In this document: positions 25,748 to 34,492 of the stretch, in pieces | Layout: each line of letters begins with the position of its first letter | Numbering within the stretch: the stretch's first letter is position 1 | Origin: Chryseobacterium hagamense | GTDB taxonomy: Bacteria > Bacteroidota > Bacteroidia > Flavobacteriales > Weeksellaceae | Direction: 5' to 3' | Length of the DNA stretch: 64,000 nt | NCBI RefSeq assembly: GCF_007991455.1 | Contig: NZ_BJYJ01000008.1 | Coordinates: forward strand, 1-64,000 | Made by a program: the position numbers and the translations under genes | Notes under the pieces: generated by a model | What the model saw: only the letters and a program-made list of their open reading frames with translations | Told to the model about the DNA's origin: nothing | Database searches by the model: none

Positions 25748-25766
25748 ATCAATAATTCAAGTTTGG

Positions 25767-25774
25767 CAAATATA
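25767..25774 (-). promoter_or_regulatory. -7 promoter box of the symporter operon
   Basis: Minus-strand TATATTTG matches TAnnTTTG, 19 bp before the symporter start; no good -33. Confidence 0.4.
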
Positions 25775-25793
25775 ATATTTTTACAATTGGTTT

Positions 25794-26309
25794 CTATTTA
25801 CTCTCAGCACTATCTTTTTTCTCAAAGGTATCGTACAGCCATAATCTTACTTCACCTTCCAATGACTGCGGTTTTTCATCAGGGTTAAAGGGTTTTATTC
25901 CTCCGCGGTCTGTCACATCCTGAGAATAGTTTCTTTTTCTGAAAATCCTTTCTCTGTTTTTATCGGCTACCAGAATGAAAACCGTAATGATACCCGATAT
26001 CAAAACAATCACCACAACTGTATTCTTCCAGGTAAATTCAAAACCGTTCTCCTGAAAACCTCTCTTTTTTAAGCATAAATAATTAATGATCAAAACAATA
26101 ATCATCCACAAAAATAGATAGAGGGGCGGAATGACGGTATCGTTATAACCGTTCAGCTCCAATATTCCCTTTATCGTAAATGAAACCAGGACCATTATCA
26201 GAGAGATGATCAGAGACGTTTTGTACAGCAACTTCCGCTTATCGTCCTTTTTATTTACCCTCTTCAAAAGTCCGTAAACCGAGAAAGCCACATAATTATA
26301 TATCTTCAT
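25794..26309 (-). CDS. Hypothetical membrane protein
   Basis: The protein has 171 aa from MKIYNYVAFSVYGLLKRVNK. An in-frame ATG 90 bp upstream is not favoured, because those residues look non-coding and end at this Met. Three hydrophobic segments are visible: TSLIISLIMVLVSFTI, PLYLFLWMIIVLIINYL and TVVVIVLISGIITVFILVAD. They are followed by a charged C-terminal domain of about 60 residues (EGEVRLWLYDTFEKKDSAES). No family recognised. It is a single gene, read toward the symporter's promoter region. Confidence 0.6.
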   Translation of the reverse strand: MKIYNYVAFSVYGLLKRVNKKDDKRKLLYKTSLIISLIMVLVSFTIKGILELNGYNDTVIPPLYLFLWMIIVLIINYLCLKKRGFQENGFEFTWKNTVVVIVLISGIITVFILVADKNRERIFRKRNYSQDVTDRGGIKPFNPDEKPQSLEGEVRLWLYDTFEKKDSAESK

Positions 26310-26581
26310 TTTAATCCTGAATATCCGGCAAAAATGAATATTTTTTTCTTTAAATACGACAAACATTTCCAAAGTAATGATTTTTCCCTCGTTATTCAAA
26401 AGATGGTGCTGTTATCCAATTCATTATCCATCAGATTAATCCCGCACGCGTCCTTTCTTAAAAACACCTTTTCTCCATAAAAAACTGAATGAAAATTTAT
26501 ATAAAAAAATTGTTGACTTTTGCATTTTGGTACACATTTTACTGTTATCTTTAACTGTATTAACATTAAAAATATACAACT

Positions 26582-27076
26582 ATGAAAAAATCAATCGCTA
26601 TGGCTGCACTGGCTATCGCTGTATCTTTCGGATCTGTTTCCTGTAAGAAAAAAGTTTCCGATGCCGATCTTCAGACCCAGGCTACGACGGTCGTGGTATC
26701 CAATCCGAATGCTTCGGTAGAAGTAAAAGACGGTGTGGCCCACCTGAGCGGAACTTTCGAAACCCAGGAAGCCAAGGATGCTATGATCAAACAACTGAAG
26801 GCTATCAACGGGGTAAAAGAAGTAATGGATATGGCGACTGTAGCACCTGTTGCAACCGCTGCCCCTGCTATTGAAACACAATCTGCCGTTGCACCTGAAG
26901 TACAGCAAAAAGTACAGGATGCTGTAAAAGACATTCCGGGAGTAAAGGTGGAAGTGATCAACGGAGAGCTTACGCTTACCGGAAACATTTCTTCTTCTGA
27001 TGCCAGAAAAGTAAAAGAATCGGTAGATGCTTTGAAAGTAGGAAAAGTAAATTACAATTACACCGTAAAAAAATAA
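26582..27076 (+). CDS. Lipoprotein with two BON domains
   Basis: The protein has 164 aa. The lipobox FGSVSC places a lipid-anchored Cys at residue 21, followed by KKKV. Two BON repeats are visible: residues about 24-83 (ASVEVKDGVAHLSGTFETQE...INGVKEV) and about 105-160 (VKVEVINGELTLTGNISSSD...VDALKVGKVNYN). An Ala/Pro/Thr linker joins them (VAPVATAAPAIETQSAVAPE). BON proteins such as OsmY bind membrane surfaces and protect envelopes under stress. The gene is 6 bp from the next one, which continues the BON theme. A T-rich promoter region lies upstream (TATCTTTA, 26546-26553). Confidence 0.88.
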   Translation: MKKSIAMAALAIAVSFGSVSCKKKVSDADLQTQATTVVVSNPNASVEVKDGVAHLSGTFETQEAKDAMIKQLKAINGVKEVMDMATVAPVATAAPAIETQSAVAPEVQQKVQDAVKDIPGVKVEVINGELTLTGNISSSDARKVKESVDALKVGKVNYNYTVKK

Positions 27077-27082
27077 TCAGTC

Positions 27083-27502
27083 ATGAGTACATTACAGGAT
27101 AAATATTCAAATGTAGTTTCTGCGGCCCAGTCTGCAGGAATTTCCAATCTCCAGGTTCAGGAACAGGACGGAATTCTTTACGTTTCAGGACATGCTTCCA
27201 ACACGGCTGCCAAAGATGCCGTATGGAATGCTTTAGGCGCCATCGACTCTACCTATTCCGCTTCGGATATCAATATTGACGTACAGGTAGCCGGTCTTTC
27301 TGCAGGAACTTCCCTGACCGTGGCCACCGATGAATCCAACCTTAACATCAGACAGGAGCCTTCTACGGAAGCCGCCGTTGTAGGAAAGGTGACAAAAGGT
27401 TCTTCATTAACCCTGATCGAGCAGACCTCCGACGACTGGTGGAAAGTAAAAACCGATGACGGACAGGAAGGATATGCTTATTCAAGATATCTGAAAGCTT
27501 AA
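27083..27502 (+). CDS. BON-like plus SH3b domain protein without signal peptide
   Basis: The protein has 139 aa. Residues about 1-72 look like a diverged BON domain (NLQVQEQDGILYVSGHASNT...). Residues about 76-139 form a bacterial SH3 domain (NLNIRQEPSTEAAVVGKVTK, then WWKVKTDDGQEGYAYSRYL). No signal peptide or lipobox is seen, which is odd for an SH3b protein since these usually bind cell-wall material. It is co-transcribed with the BON lipoprotein. Either it acts in the cytoplasm, like YgaU-type BON-LysM proteins of related pairs, or it leaves by a non-Sec route. Confidence 0.82.
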   Translation: MSTLQDKYSNVVSAAQSAGISNLQVQEQDGILYVSGHASNTAAKDAVWNALGAIDSTYSASDINIDVQVAGLSAGTSLTVATDESNLNIRQEPSTEAAVVGKVTKGSSLTLIEQTSDDWWKVKTDDGQEGYAYSRYLKA

Positions 27503-27525
27503 TCTAAATCTGATTTCAATACAAG

Positions 27526-27558
27526 AAACATCTCTTTTTTAAGAGGTGTTTTTATTTT
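27526..27558 (+). terminator. Terminator of the BON gene pair
   Basis: AAACATCTCTT (27526-27536) pairs with AAGAGGTGTTT (27541-27551, one wobble), followed by a T run. Confidence 0.85.
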
Positions 27559-27626
27559 TTATGGAAACTTAACAATTCCAGGAATTTTTCTGCGAAAACA
27601 TTAACGCTATTTAACGCTGAGTGCTC

Positions 27627-27656
27627 TTTGTTTCGGATATTTTTTATATAATTTTG
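27627..27656 (+). promoter_or_regulatory. Flavobacterial promoter of the first barrel protein
   Basis: TTTG at 27627-27630, 18 bp, then TAATTTTG at 27649-27656: a full -33/-7 match. The ATG lies 24 bp downstream. Confidence 0.65.
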
Positions 27657-27680
27657 CGGCACTGATAATCATACAAACTC

Positions 27681-30452
27681 ATGGGAAAACGCTTATTGCT
27701 GCTGGTTTTATTACTGAATATTCTGATGCTGAATGCCCAGAAACTAAGCATCAACGGAAAAGTTCTGAACTTTGAAAAAAAGCCCGTTGAAAATGCCACC
27801 ATTTATCTTCTGAAACAGAAAGATTCCTCCATCATCAATTACACCTCGACCAACAGGGAAGGAAACTTTTCCCTGAAAACGGATGAAGTTTCCGAGCCGA
27901 GCATTTTGAAAGTAGATGCCGAAAAATTAATCTCCTATTCCAGGAATTTTGAAGCTATCGGACAGTCTGTTGCCTTAGGGGAGCTTGAGCTTGAAAGAAA
28001 TTCGGTTGCCAATATTCAGGAAGTGAAGCTGACGGCTTCACCGGTTAAGATAAAAAAAGACACCATTGAATTCAATGCTTCTTCAATCAAGGTGCGTCCG
28101 GACAGTAAAATCGAGGAATTGCTGAAGCAGATTCCCGGTGTGCAGATGGATAACGACGGCAAAATAACCATCAACGGAAAAGAAGTCGACCAGATTACCA
28201 TCAACGGAAAACCGTTCTTTGATAAAAACGGAAAAATCGCCTTGCAAAACCTTCCGGCCGACATCATTAAAAACATCCAGTTTACGACGACCAAAACCAA
28301 AGAGGAAGAATTAAGCGGAAAAACCTCGAAATCCAATAATGCCACCATCAATTTCAATATCGATGAAAAGAAAAACAAAGGACTCATTTCCAGGCTTACG
28401 CTTGGCTACGGCTCAGATAAGCGGTATGAGGGCAGCGGCCTGCTGAGCTATTTTAAAAACGATACCAAGATCAGCGTACTGGCAGCTTCCAACAACATCA
28501 ATTCCCAGGGATTTTCGAGCGATGAGGTTTTCGACAGCATGGGGCGCGGGAGGAATTCCTGGCTGATGCAGGGCGGTTCCGTAGTCACCAGCGGAGGATC
28601 TACCTATTATGTATCCGGCGGAAACAATGCCAAAGGCATCCAGAAATCCACCACCATCGGGTTCAACTACAGCGATAAATTCGGAAAGGATGTAGACCTG
28701 GATAACGTAAGCCTCATCCATATCAACAATAACCTGGAGACACGATCGAAAGTTTCAAGGACCACCCTGCTTCCGGATTATACTTTGAAAACCAATTCAG
28801 AAAGCAACGGCGGCAACGATTCAAGGCAGTACAATGTTGATGTTTCCGCGAGGATCCGCCTGGATTCCTTAACGAGCATTTATTTTTCACCTGCTTTTTC
28901 CAGAAATGAGATCCGCAGCTTCAGCACGTCCGATGCTGCTACTTTCCGGGACAGCGACCTGCTGAATACCAGCAACAGCAACACCAATACGGATTCCGAA
29001 AACAATTCTTTTAATCCCAACATTTATTTCTCGAAAAAATTCCATAAAAAAGGAAGGGAAATGAATGTGAATATGAGCAGCAGCATTTCCGAAAACAAAG
29101 AAAACCTGCTGAACCGTTCAGAAAACATCTTCTACTCGGGAGCCCAGCCGAATGACAACCGGAACCAGCATTCCCTGAAGAAAAACAGGAACGACAATTA
29201 CCGCTTCAGAACCGGCTATACCGAACCGGTCTCCGACTCTGCCAACATAAGCCTGAGCCTGAGCTACAATGCGACCGCGATGAACAATATGCGGAATGTA
29301 AACGATTTCGACACCGCTATCCGGCAGTATTCCGACTACAACGAGGTTCTGTCCAACAGCATGAACCAGAAGATCAACGAGATCTCCCCAGAATTGTCTT
29401 TTGAAATCAATAAAAAGAAAATCAGTGCCTGGGGTTCGGTTAGAGCCGATTTTTCAGACATGAAGGTCAATTCCCGTTTCAGTAACCAGGATTACGGGCT
29501 GCAGAAAAATTTTGTTCTTCCAAACTATAATATGGGAATGAACTACGAATTTTCCCAAAATAAAAGACTGAGCCTTTACAACTTCGCCGATTTCAGCATT
29601 CCTACGGCCGAACAGCTTACTCCGTACCTCGACGTCATCAACCCGTTTATCGCCTACCGGGGAAATCCGGACCTTAAAAATACATGGACAAGCTCAACCT
29701 ATCTGTATTTCAACAATTTCAATATGGTAAAGAACATCAATTATTTCCTGAATGCCGGCTTTACCTACAAAAACAATGACATCATCAATTATGCGGTTTT
29801 CGATGGAAGCGGAAGACAGCTGGTAACATACGCCAACATAAGCGGCAACAAGCATTTTAACTTCGGGGGAAACTTCAGCAAAACCTTCAAGTGGAAGGAA
29901 AACAAGCTGACGATCAATCCGAAATTCAATTCCATGTATGGATTCAGCAAAGGGTTTATCAACGGGCAGGAATTCAGCAGCAGCTATTACAGTTTCAATC
30001 CGGGACTGAACTTTACCTATGAAATCAAGGAAAAGCTTACGGTAAAACCGTCTTACAGTTTAAGCTATAATTTTTCTAAGTACAGAAACTACAGCATCGA
30101 CGAGGTGAATACCAGTAATCAGGTCCTGAAACTGGAGCTTACCAACTATGTCTTCAAGAGCAGGCTGATCTTAGGAAACGATCTGGAATACAATACCAAC
30201 ACCAACATCGCTCCGGGCTTTAAAAGGGATTTTTATTTCTGGAATACCAGCGTCGGTTATTCTTTCTTCAATAAGCAGCTCACGGCGAAAGTAAAAGTTT
30301 ATGATGTCCTGAACCAGAACCAGAGCGTAAGGAGAACGATTTCCAATACTTTCTTTGAAGACCGCGACGACCTGATCCTGAAACGCTACGTGATGTTCTC
30401 CCTTACGATGAAGCTCAACAAATTTGCACGCAACAAAACACAGACCCCATAG
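27681..30452 (+). CDS. TonB-receptor-like outer-membrane barrel protein (OMP_b-brl_3), paralogue 1
   Basis: The protein has 923 aa with a signal peptide (MGKRLLLLVLLLNILMLNAQ). A carboxypeptidase-regulatory-like domain follows (KLSINGKVLNFEKKPVENAT, about 20-95), then a plug-like region (IEELLKQIPGVQMDNDGKIT ... DIIKNIQFTTTKTKEEEL). The remaining 650 residues look like outer-membrane beta strands, with alternating aromatic and Asn/Ser-rich segments, ending in MFSLTMKLNKFARNKTQTP. There is no TonB box that I can identify, and no SusD partner. Function in uptake or export is not assignable. Close paralogue of the next gene, from which a terminator separates it. Confidence 0.85.
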   Translation: MGKRLLLLVLLLNILMLNAQKLSINGKVLNFEKKPVENATIYLLKQKDSSIINYTSTNREGNFSLKTDEVSEPSILKVDAEKLISYSRNFEAIGQSVALGELELERNSVANIQEVKLTASPVKIKKDTIEFNASSIKVRPDSKIEELLKQIPGVQMDNDGKITINGKEVDQITINGKPFFDKNGKIALQNLPADIIKNIQFTTTKTKEEELSGKTSKSNNATINFNIDEKKNKGLISRLTLGYGSDKRYEGSGLLSYFKNDTKISVLAASNNINSQGFSSDEVFDSMGRGRNSWLMQGGSVVTSGGSTYYVSGGNNAKGIQKSTTIGFNYSDKFGKDVDLDNVSLIHINNNLETRSKVSRTTLLPDYTLKTNSESNGGNDSRQYNVDVSARIRLDSLTSIYFSPAFSRNEIRSFSTSDAATFRDSDLLNTSNSNTNTDSENNSFNPNIYFSKKFHKKGREMNVNMSSSISENKENLLNRSENIFYSGAQPNDNRNQHSLKKNRNDNYRFRTGYTEPVSDSANISLSLSYNATAMNNMRNVNDFDTAIRQYSDYNEVLSNSMNQKINEISPELSFEINKKKISAWGSVRADFSDMKVNSRFSNQDYGLQKNFVLPNYNMGMNYEFSQNKRLSLYNFADFSIPTAEQLTPYLDVINPFIAYRGNPDLKNTWTSSTYLYFNNFNMVKNINYFLNAGFTYKNNDIINYAVFDGSGRQLVTYANISGNKHFNFGGNFSKTFKWKENKLTINPKFNSMYGFSKGFINGQEFSSSYYSFNPGLNFTYEIKEKLTVKPSYSLSYNFSKYRNYSIDEVNTSNQVLKLELTNYVFKSRLILGNDLEYNTNTNIAPGFKRDFYFWNTSVGYSFFNKQLTAKVKVYDVLNQNQSVRRTISNTFFEDRDDLILKRYVMFSLTMKLNKFARNKTQTP

Positions 30453-30475
30453 ATTTAAAATTATTTTAAATTGCG

Positions 30476-30501
30476 ACATCCCTTCCGAGGGATGTTTTTT
30501 T
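30476..30501 (+). terminator. Terminator between the barrel paralogues
   Basis: ACATCCC (30476-30482) pairs with GGGATGT (30489-30495), followed by a T run. Confidence 0.85.
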
Positions 30502-30530
30502 ATATTTTAGCACGTTCAAAAGATGACCTT

Positions 30531-33242
30531 ATGAAGAAGATGCTCTGGCTGTTGCTGTTTTCACTTCCTTTTTTAATGCTGAACGCACAAAAGCTCAGCC
30601 TTGACGGGAAGGTGATGGATTTTGGAAAAAAACCGCTGGAAAATGCCACCGTTTATCTTTTAAAGCAAAAAGATTCGTCCATCATCAATTATACCTCAAC
30701 CAGTAAAGAAGGAAAATTTTCATTAAAGACAGATGAGCTTAAAGAACCTTCCTTATTGAAAGTAGATGCAGAGAAATTTATTTCCTATTCCAGAATATTC
30801 GATAAAATTAATCAATCCGTTGATATCGGGACCATCGAACTGGATAAAAACAAGGTAACCGACATTGAGGAAGTGAAAATTACCGTCTCTCCCATTAAAA
30901 TTAAAAAAGACACCATTGAATTCAATGCCGCCGCAATAAAAGTGCGTCCCGACAGCAGCATCGAAGAGCTCCTGAAAAACATCAGCGGTGTGGAGATCGA
31001 CAGCGACGGAAAAATCACGGCCAACGGAAAGCAGGTGGACCAGATCATGATCAACGGCAAGCCTTTCTTCGATAAGGACGGCAAAATTGCCTTAAAGAAC
31101 ATTCCCGCCGATATCATTAAAAACATCCAGTTTACTACGACCAAAACAAAGGAAGAAGAGCTCACCGGAAAACCACCGAAATCGGAGAATACGACCATCA
31201 ATTTCACCATTGACGATAAGAAAAACAAAGGTTTCCTTTCAAGGCTTACCGCCGGCTATGGTTCCGACAAAAGATATGATGGCAGCGGATTCCTGAGCTA
31301 TTTTAAAGATAAAAGGAAAATCAGCCTCGTGCTGTCTTCCAATAACATCAATGCGCGGGGCGATGCCGGCAGCGGGGGCGGTTCGCGGAACTCACAGACC
31401 GGAAGCAGTGGGCAGGGAATCCGGAAATCCTCCACCACCGGCCTGAATTATACGGATCAGCTGAGCAGGGAAGCCGATTTGGATGCTATCGGACTTACCC
31501 GCACGGAAACCGACCTTCAGACCGCATCGAAAATTTCGAAAACAACCTTCCTGCCGGATTACAGGCTGAAAACCAACTCCGAAAGCCAGGCCGAGAACAA
31601 TACGGAACAGTACAATTTCAACGCATCCGTCAAAATAAAGCCCGATACGCTGAGCACAATTTATTTTTCCCCCGCCTTTTTCCGTTCGGCAACCACGAAT
31701 ATCGGCACTTCGAAATCGGCCACCTTCAGGGATGAAATGCTGCTGAACGAAAGTACATCTTCGGTGCGTTCGGATTCGGAAAGCCATTCCTTTACCCCGA
31801 ACATCCAGTATTCAAGAAAATTCAGCAAGAAAGGACGGTCTTTTTATTCAAGCCTAAATACTTCGATTACTGAAAATAAAAACACAGGGCTTACCAATTC
31901 ACAGACTTTTTTTTATGAGAACGGGGTGGAAGCTCCGGAAAAAAGAGACCTTAGGAACCAGCTGGCCCAAAACAAATCGCAGAATAACAATTACAGCTTC
32001 AATGCAAAATATACGGAGCCGGTTTCCGATTCACTGGATATCAATTTCGGTGTCAATTACAATTCAGCCAATACCTTCAATGAAAGGGTTGTGAATGATT
32101 TTGATCCGGCGACCGGGCAATATTCGAACTACAACCTGCCGTTATCCAACAGCTCGGATCAGAAAAACAACCAGCTTTCGCCCCAGGTAACGATTGAGCT
32201 TAACAAGCAGAAGTACAATTTCTGGGCTTCGGCCAATGTGGATTTTACCGACCTTAAGTACAGCTCGCTTTTCAATGGTCAGCGGTATGAGCTTCAGAGA
32301 AGCTTCATCCTCCCCGATTACAACGCCGGGCTGCAGTACAAAATTTCACAGAATTCAAGGTTGAACATCTACAACTCCGCCAGCTTTACCATTCCTGCTG
32401 CCGAACGCCTCATTCCCTATATCGACGAATCGAATCCACTGGTGACCTTCCAGGGGAATCCCGATCTAAAGAATGCCTGGAACAACCGTACGAGCCTTTA
32501 TTTCAGTAATTTCAATGTACCGAAAAACATCAATTATTACGTCAACCTGTCTTTCACCTACAACAGCAACGATACCACCAGCTTTTCTTATTATGATGAT
32601 TCCGGGAAACAGTTCGTCACTTACACCAACATCAGCGGGAACAAGAGTGCGAATGTCGGAAGCGGCTTCAGTAAAACGTTTAAATGGAACGGCCAGAAAC
32701 TAACCGTGAGCCCGAAAGCCGGCCTGAGTTACCGCTATAACCGCGGCTTCGTCAACGGCCGGATGTACACCGGGAACTCGTATATCTTTAATCCGGGGAT
32801 CAGCCTGATATACGATAAAAAGGATAAGATCAATATCAAACCTTCCTATACCATAAACTATTCATTTTCAAACTATAAAAACTACAGTGTCGGAAGCATC
32901 AGAAATACTTACCAGAACTTTTCACTGGAGCTCACCAATTATTTCCTCAACACCAACCTGATCCTTGAAAATGATTTCGAATACAACACCAGCTCCAATA
33001 TCGCCCCGGGTTTCAAAAGGGATTTCTACTTCCTGAATTCCGCCATCGGCTATTCTTTCTACAAAAAACAGCTGACAGCAAAAGTAAAAGTCTATGATGT
33101 ATTAAACCAGAACCAGAGCGTGAGAAGAAACATTAACGCCACTTATGTGGAAGACCGGGAAGACCTGATCCTCAGAAGATACATTATGTTTTATTTAACA
33201 CTGAAACTGAATAAATTTACAAGTACAAGTAAGAAAAAGTAA
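30531..33242 (+). CDS. TonB-receptor-like outer-membrane barrel protein (OMP_b-brl_3), paralogue 2
   Basis: The protein has 903 aa from MKKMLWLLLFSLPFLMLNAQ; an in-frame ATG at 30471 lies inside the preceding terminator and is rejected. It has the same architecture as its neighbour: LSLDGKVMDFGKKPLENATV, the plug-like VDQIMINGKPFFDKDGKIAL, then the barrel. Large parts are alike at both ends (KDSSIINYTSTSKEG, KVKVYDVLNQNQSVRRNI), while the region around residues 260-300 differs: paralogue 1 carries an extra Gly/Ser stretch of about 20 residues. The pattern points to a tandem duplication followed by loop divergence. Ligands are unknown. Confidence 0.85.
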   Translation: MKKMLWLLLFSLPFLMLNAQKLSLDGKVMDFGKKPLENATVYLLKQKDSSIINYTSTSKEGKFSLKTDELKEPSLLKVDAEKFISYSRIFDKINQSVDIGTIELDKNKVTDIEEVKITVSPIKIKKDTIEFNAAAIKVRPDSSIEELLKNISGVEIDSDGKITANGKQVDQIMINGKPFFDKDGKIALKNIPADIIKNIQFTTTKTKEEELTGKPPKSENTTINFTIDDKKNKGFLSRLTAGYGSDKRYDGSGFLSYFKDKRKISLVLSSNNINARGDAGSGGGSRNSQTGSSGQGIRKSSTTGLNYTDQLSREADLDAIGLTRTETDLQTASKISKTTFLPDYRLKTNSESQAENNTEQYNFNASVKIKPDTLSTIYFSPAFFRSATTNIGTSKSATFRDEMLLNESTSSVRSDSESHSFTPNIQYSRKFSKKGRSFYSSLNTSITENKNTGLTNSQTFFYENGVEAPEKRDLRNQLAQNKSQNNNYSFNAKYTEPVSDSLDINFGVNYNSANTFNERVVNDFDPATGQYSNYNLPLSNSSDQKNNQLSPQVTIELNKQKYNFWASANVDFTDLKYSSLFNGQRYELQRSFILPDYNAGLQYKISQNSRLNIYNSASFTIPAAERLIPYIDESNPLVTFQGNPDLKNAWNNRTSLYFSNFNVPKNINYYVNLSFTYNSNDTTSFSYYDDSGKQFVTYTNISGNKSANVGSGFSKTFKWNGQKLTVSPKAGLSYRYNRGFVNGRMYTGNSYIFNPGISLIYDKKDKINIKPSYTINYSFSNYKNYSVGSIRNTYQNFSLELTNYFLNTNLILENDFEYNTSSNIAPGFKRDFYFLNSAIGYSFYKKQLTAKVKVYDVLNQNQSVRRNINATYVEDREDLILRRYIMFYLTLKLNKFTSTSKKK

Positions 33243-33405
33243 TTCACATAATTATGCTCAAAACCTTTTAATTCCGATCAATTATATTCTTAATTATTTA
33301 AAGGATTAAATTAAAAAAAATTAAAACACCATTTGGTGTATTAAAAAAATTTAATAATATTGTCATCAGATTGCAATTTAAAAATAACTTTTAAATTAAA
33401 AAACT

Positions 33406-33837
33406 ATGAAAAAAATTCTATTAACTGCGATGATCGGCTTTGCAGGATTAGTAACTGCAAACACTACTGGGTTTACTTCAAACTTTTCTAAAACTTTAGA
33501 GTCAAAGAGTGTAAACTTCTTTAAGAAGATTAAAATTGATGAATACATTACTGACACAAATGGAACTTCATGGCATATCTATGGTTGGATAGATGTTTCA
33601 GTAGGTTGGTCTGGTCCTAAAATTAATCACTATGATATTCACATGGTAGGCGGTGGACACCACTATCATTTCCAAGGAAAAATAATGCAGGAACAGGGAG
33701 CAAATGGAGATATTAAAAATACAATTGACGGTACTTTAACAGATGATGAAAAGGGTACTAAAATAGAAATTGATAATAATCTTCAAAATGTATTGTACCA
33801 ACTAAATGACAATGTAATCAAAAATAACCCGGAATAA
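33406..33837 (+). CDS. Small secreted protein of unknown family
   Basis: The protein has 143 aa and a signal peptide (MKKILLTAMIGFAGLVTANT). A central block rich in Gly, His and Trp follows (WHIYGWIDVSVGWSGPKINH, HMVGGGHHYHFQGK), with an acidic C-terminal part (NTIDGTLTDDEKGTKIEID). The His cluster could bind metal, but no motif supports it firmly. The gene is clearly more AT-rich than the barrel genes before it, with many AAT/AAA/ATT codons, suggesting separate origin. It is followed by a hairpin and by a second small secreted protein. Confidence 0.6.
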   Translation: MKKILLTAMIGFAGLVTANTTGFTSNFSKTLESKSVNFFKKIKIDEYITDTNGTSWHIYGWIDVSVGWSGPKINHYDIHMVGGGHHYHFQGKIMQEQGANGDIKNTIDGTLTDDEKGTKIEIDNNLQNVLYQLNDNVIKNNPE

Positions 33838-33843
33838 ATAATA

Positions 33844-33870
33844 ATTAGCGAGAACAATATTCTCGCTAAT
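33844..33870 (+). terminator. Hairpin between the two small secreted genes
   Basis: ATTAGCGAGAA (33844-33854) pairs with TTCTCGCTAAT (33860-33870). Only a weak T stretch follows, so it may be a partial terminator or mRNA stabiliser. Confidence 0.6.
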
Positions 33871-33885
33871 TTAAATATTATAGGT

Positions 33886-34266
33886 ATGAAAAAATATATT
33901 ATCCTATCAGCAGTACTTATTTGCTTTTCATTTGCTGAATTCCAGAAAAATAATTTTACCGGAAACTGGAATCTGGTTGACTCTTATAATATAGAACAAA
34001 TTAATTTCAAGAATCTGGCATTGCATGAGATGGTTAAGAAAAAAATAGTTGAGCAGAAAAGCCAGATTATTTTTTCAGACGAGGAGATTATGATCAAACA
34101 AAACGAGGTTGTTACTGATAAAAGTAAAATCAAAGATTTGAAAAAAATCACTAATGACAGCATTGTTTTTAAATTTGACGATCACACCGCTTCATTTAAA
34201 CTGAAAAATGAGAAAAGCGGAATAATCACAGTTGATAAAACCGCTGTATTTTTAGTTGAAAAATAA
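33886..34266 (+). CDS. Small secreted lipocalin-like protein
   Basis: The protein has 126 aa with a signal peptide (MKKYIILSAVLICFSFAEF). FTGNWNLVDS just after it is the typical first strand of lipocalin-like domains, and the later alternation (IIFSDEEIMIKQNEVV, DSIVFKFDDHTASFKL, SGIITVDKTAVFLVEK) fits a small beta-barrel. It is highly Lys- and Ile-rich and AT-rich like its neighbour. The lipocalin label rests on pattern only. It may bind a small ligand or inhibit an enzyme; nothing further can be said. Confidence 0.55.
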   Translation: MKKYIILSAVLICFSFAEFQKNNFTGNWNLVDSYNIEQINFKNLALHEMVKKKIVEQKSQIIFSDEEIMIKQNEVVTDKSKIKDLKKITNDSIVFKFDDHTASFKLKNEKSGIITVDKTAVFLVEK

Positions 34267-34295
34267 TAATTCACTTTATCTGTTTAAATTCTAAA

Positions 34296-34330
34296 GGTCC
34301 GTTTCATCAATTATGAAACGGACTTTTCTT
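34296..34330 (+). terminator. Terminator of the AT-rich gene pair
   Basis: AGGTCCGTTTCAT and ATGAAACGGACTT form a 13-bp stem (34296-34323, one G-T pair), followed by TTCTTG. Confidence 0.85.
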
Positions 34331-34492
34331 GTATCATCCCTCAAATAATCGGATGAACTGTTTCTGTAGATTTGTAAGTGGCCAATCATCCATATTACAA
34401 ATACATGCATAACAGAATTTTTATTATTTAAATCTAAACATCCATTTAACGGAAAGCAATTTATGATTAAATTAGCATGAAATTTTTAGACA

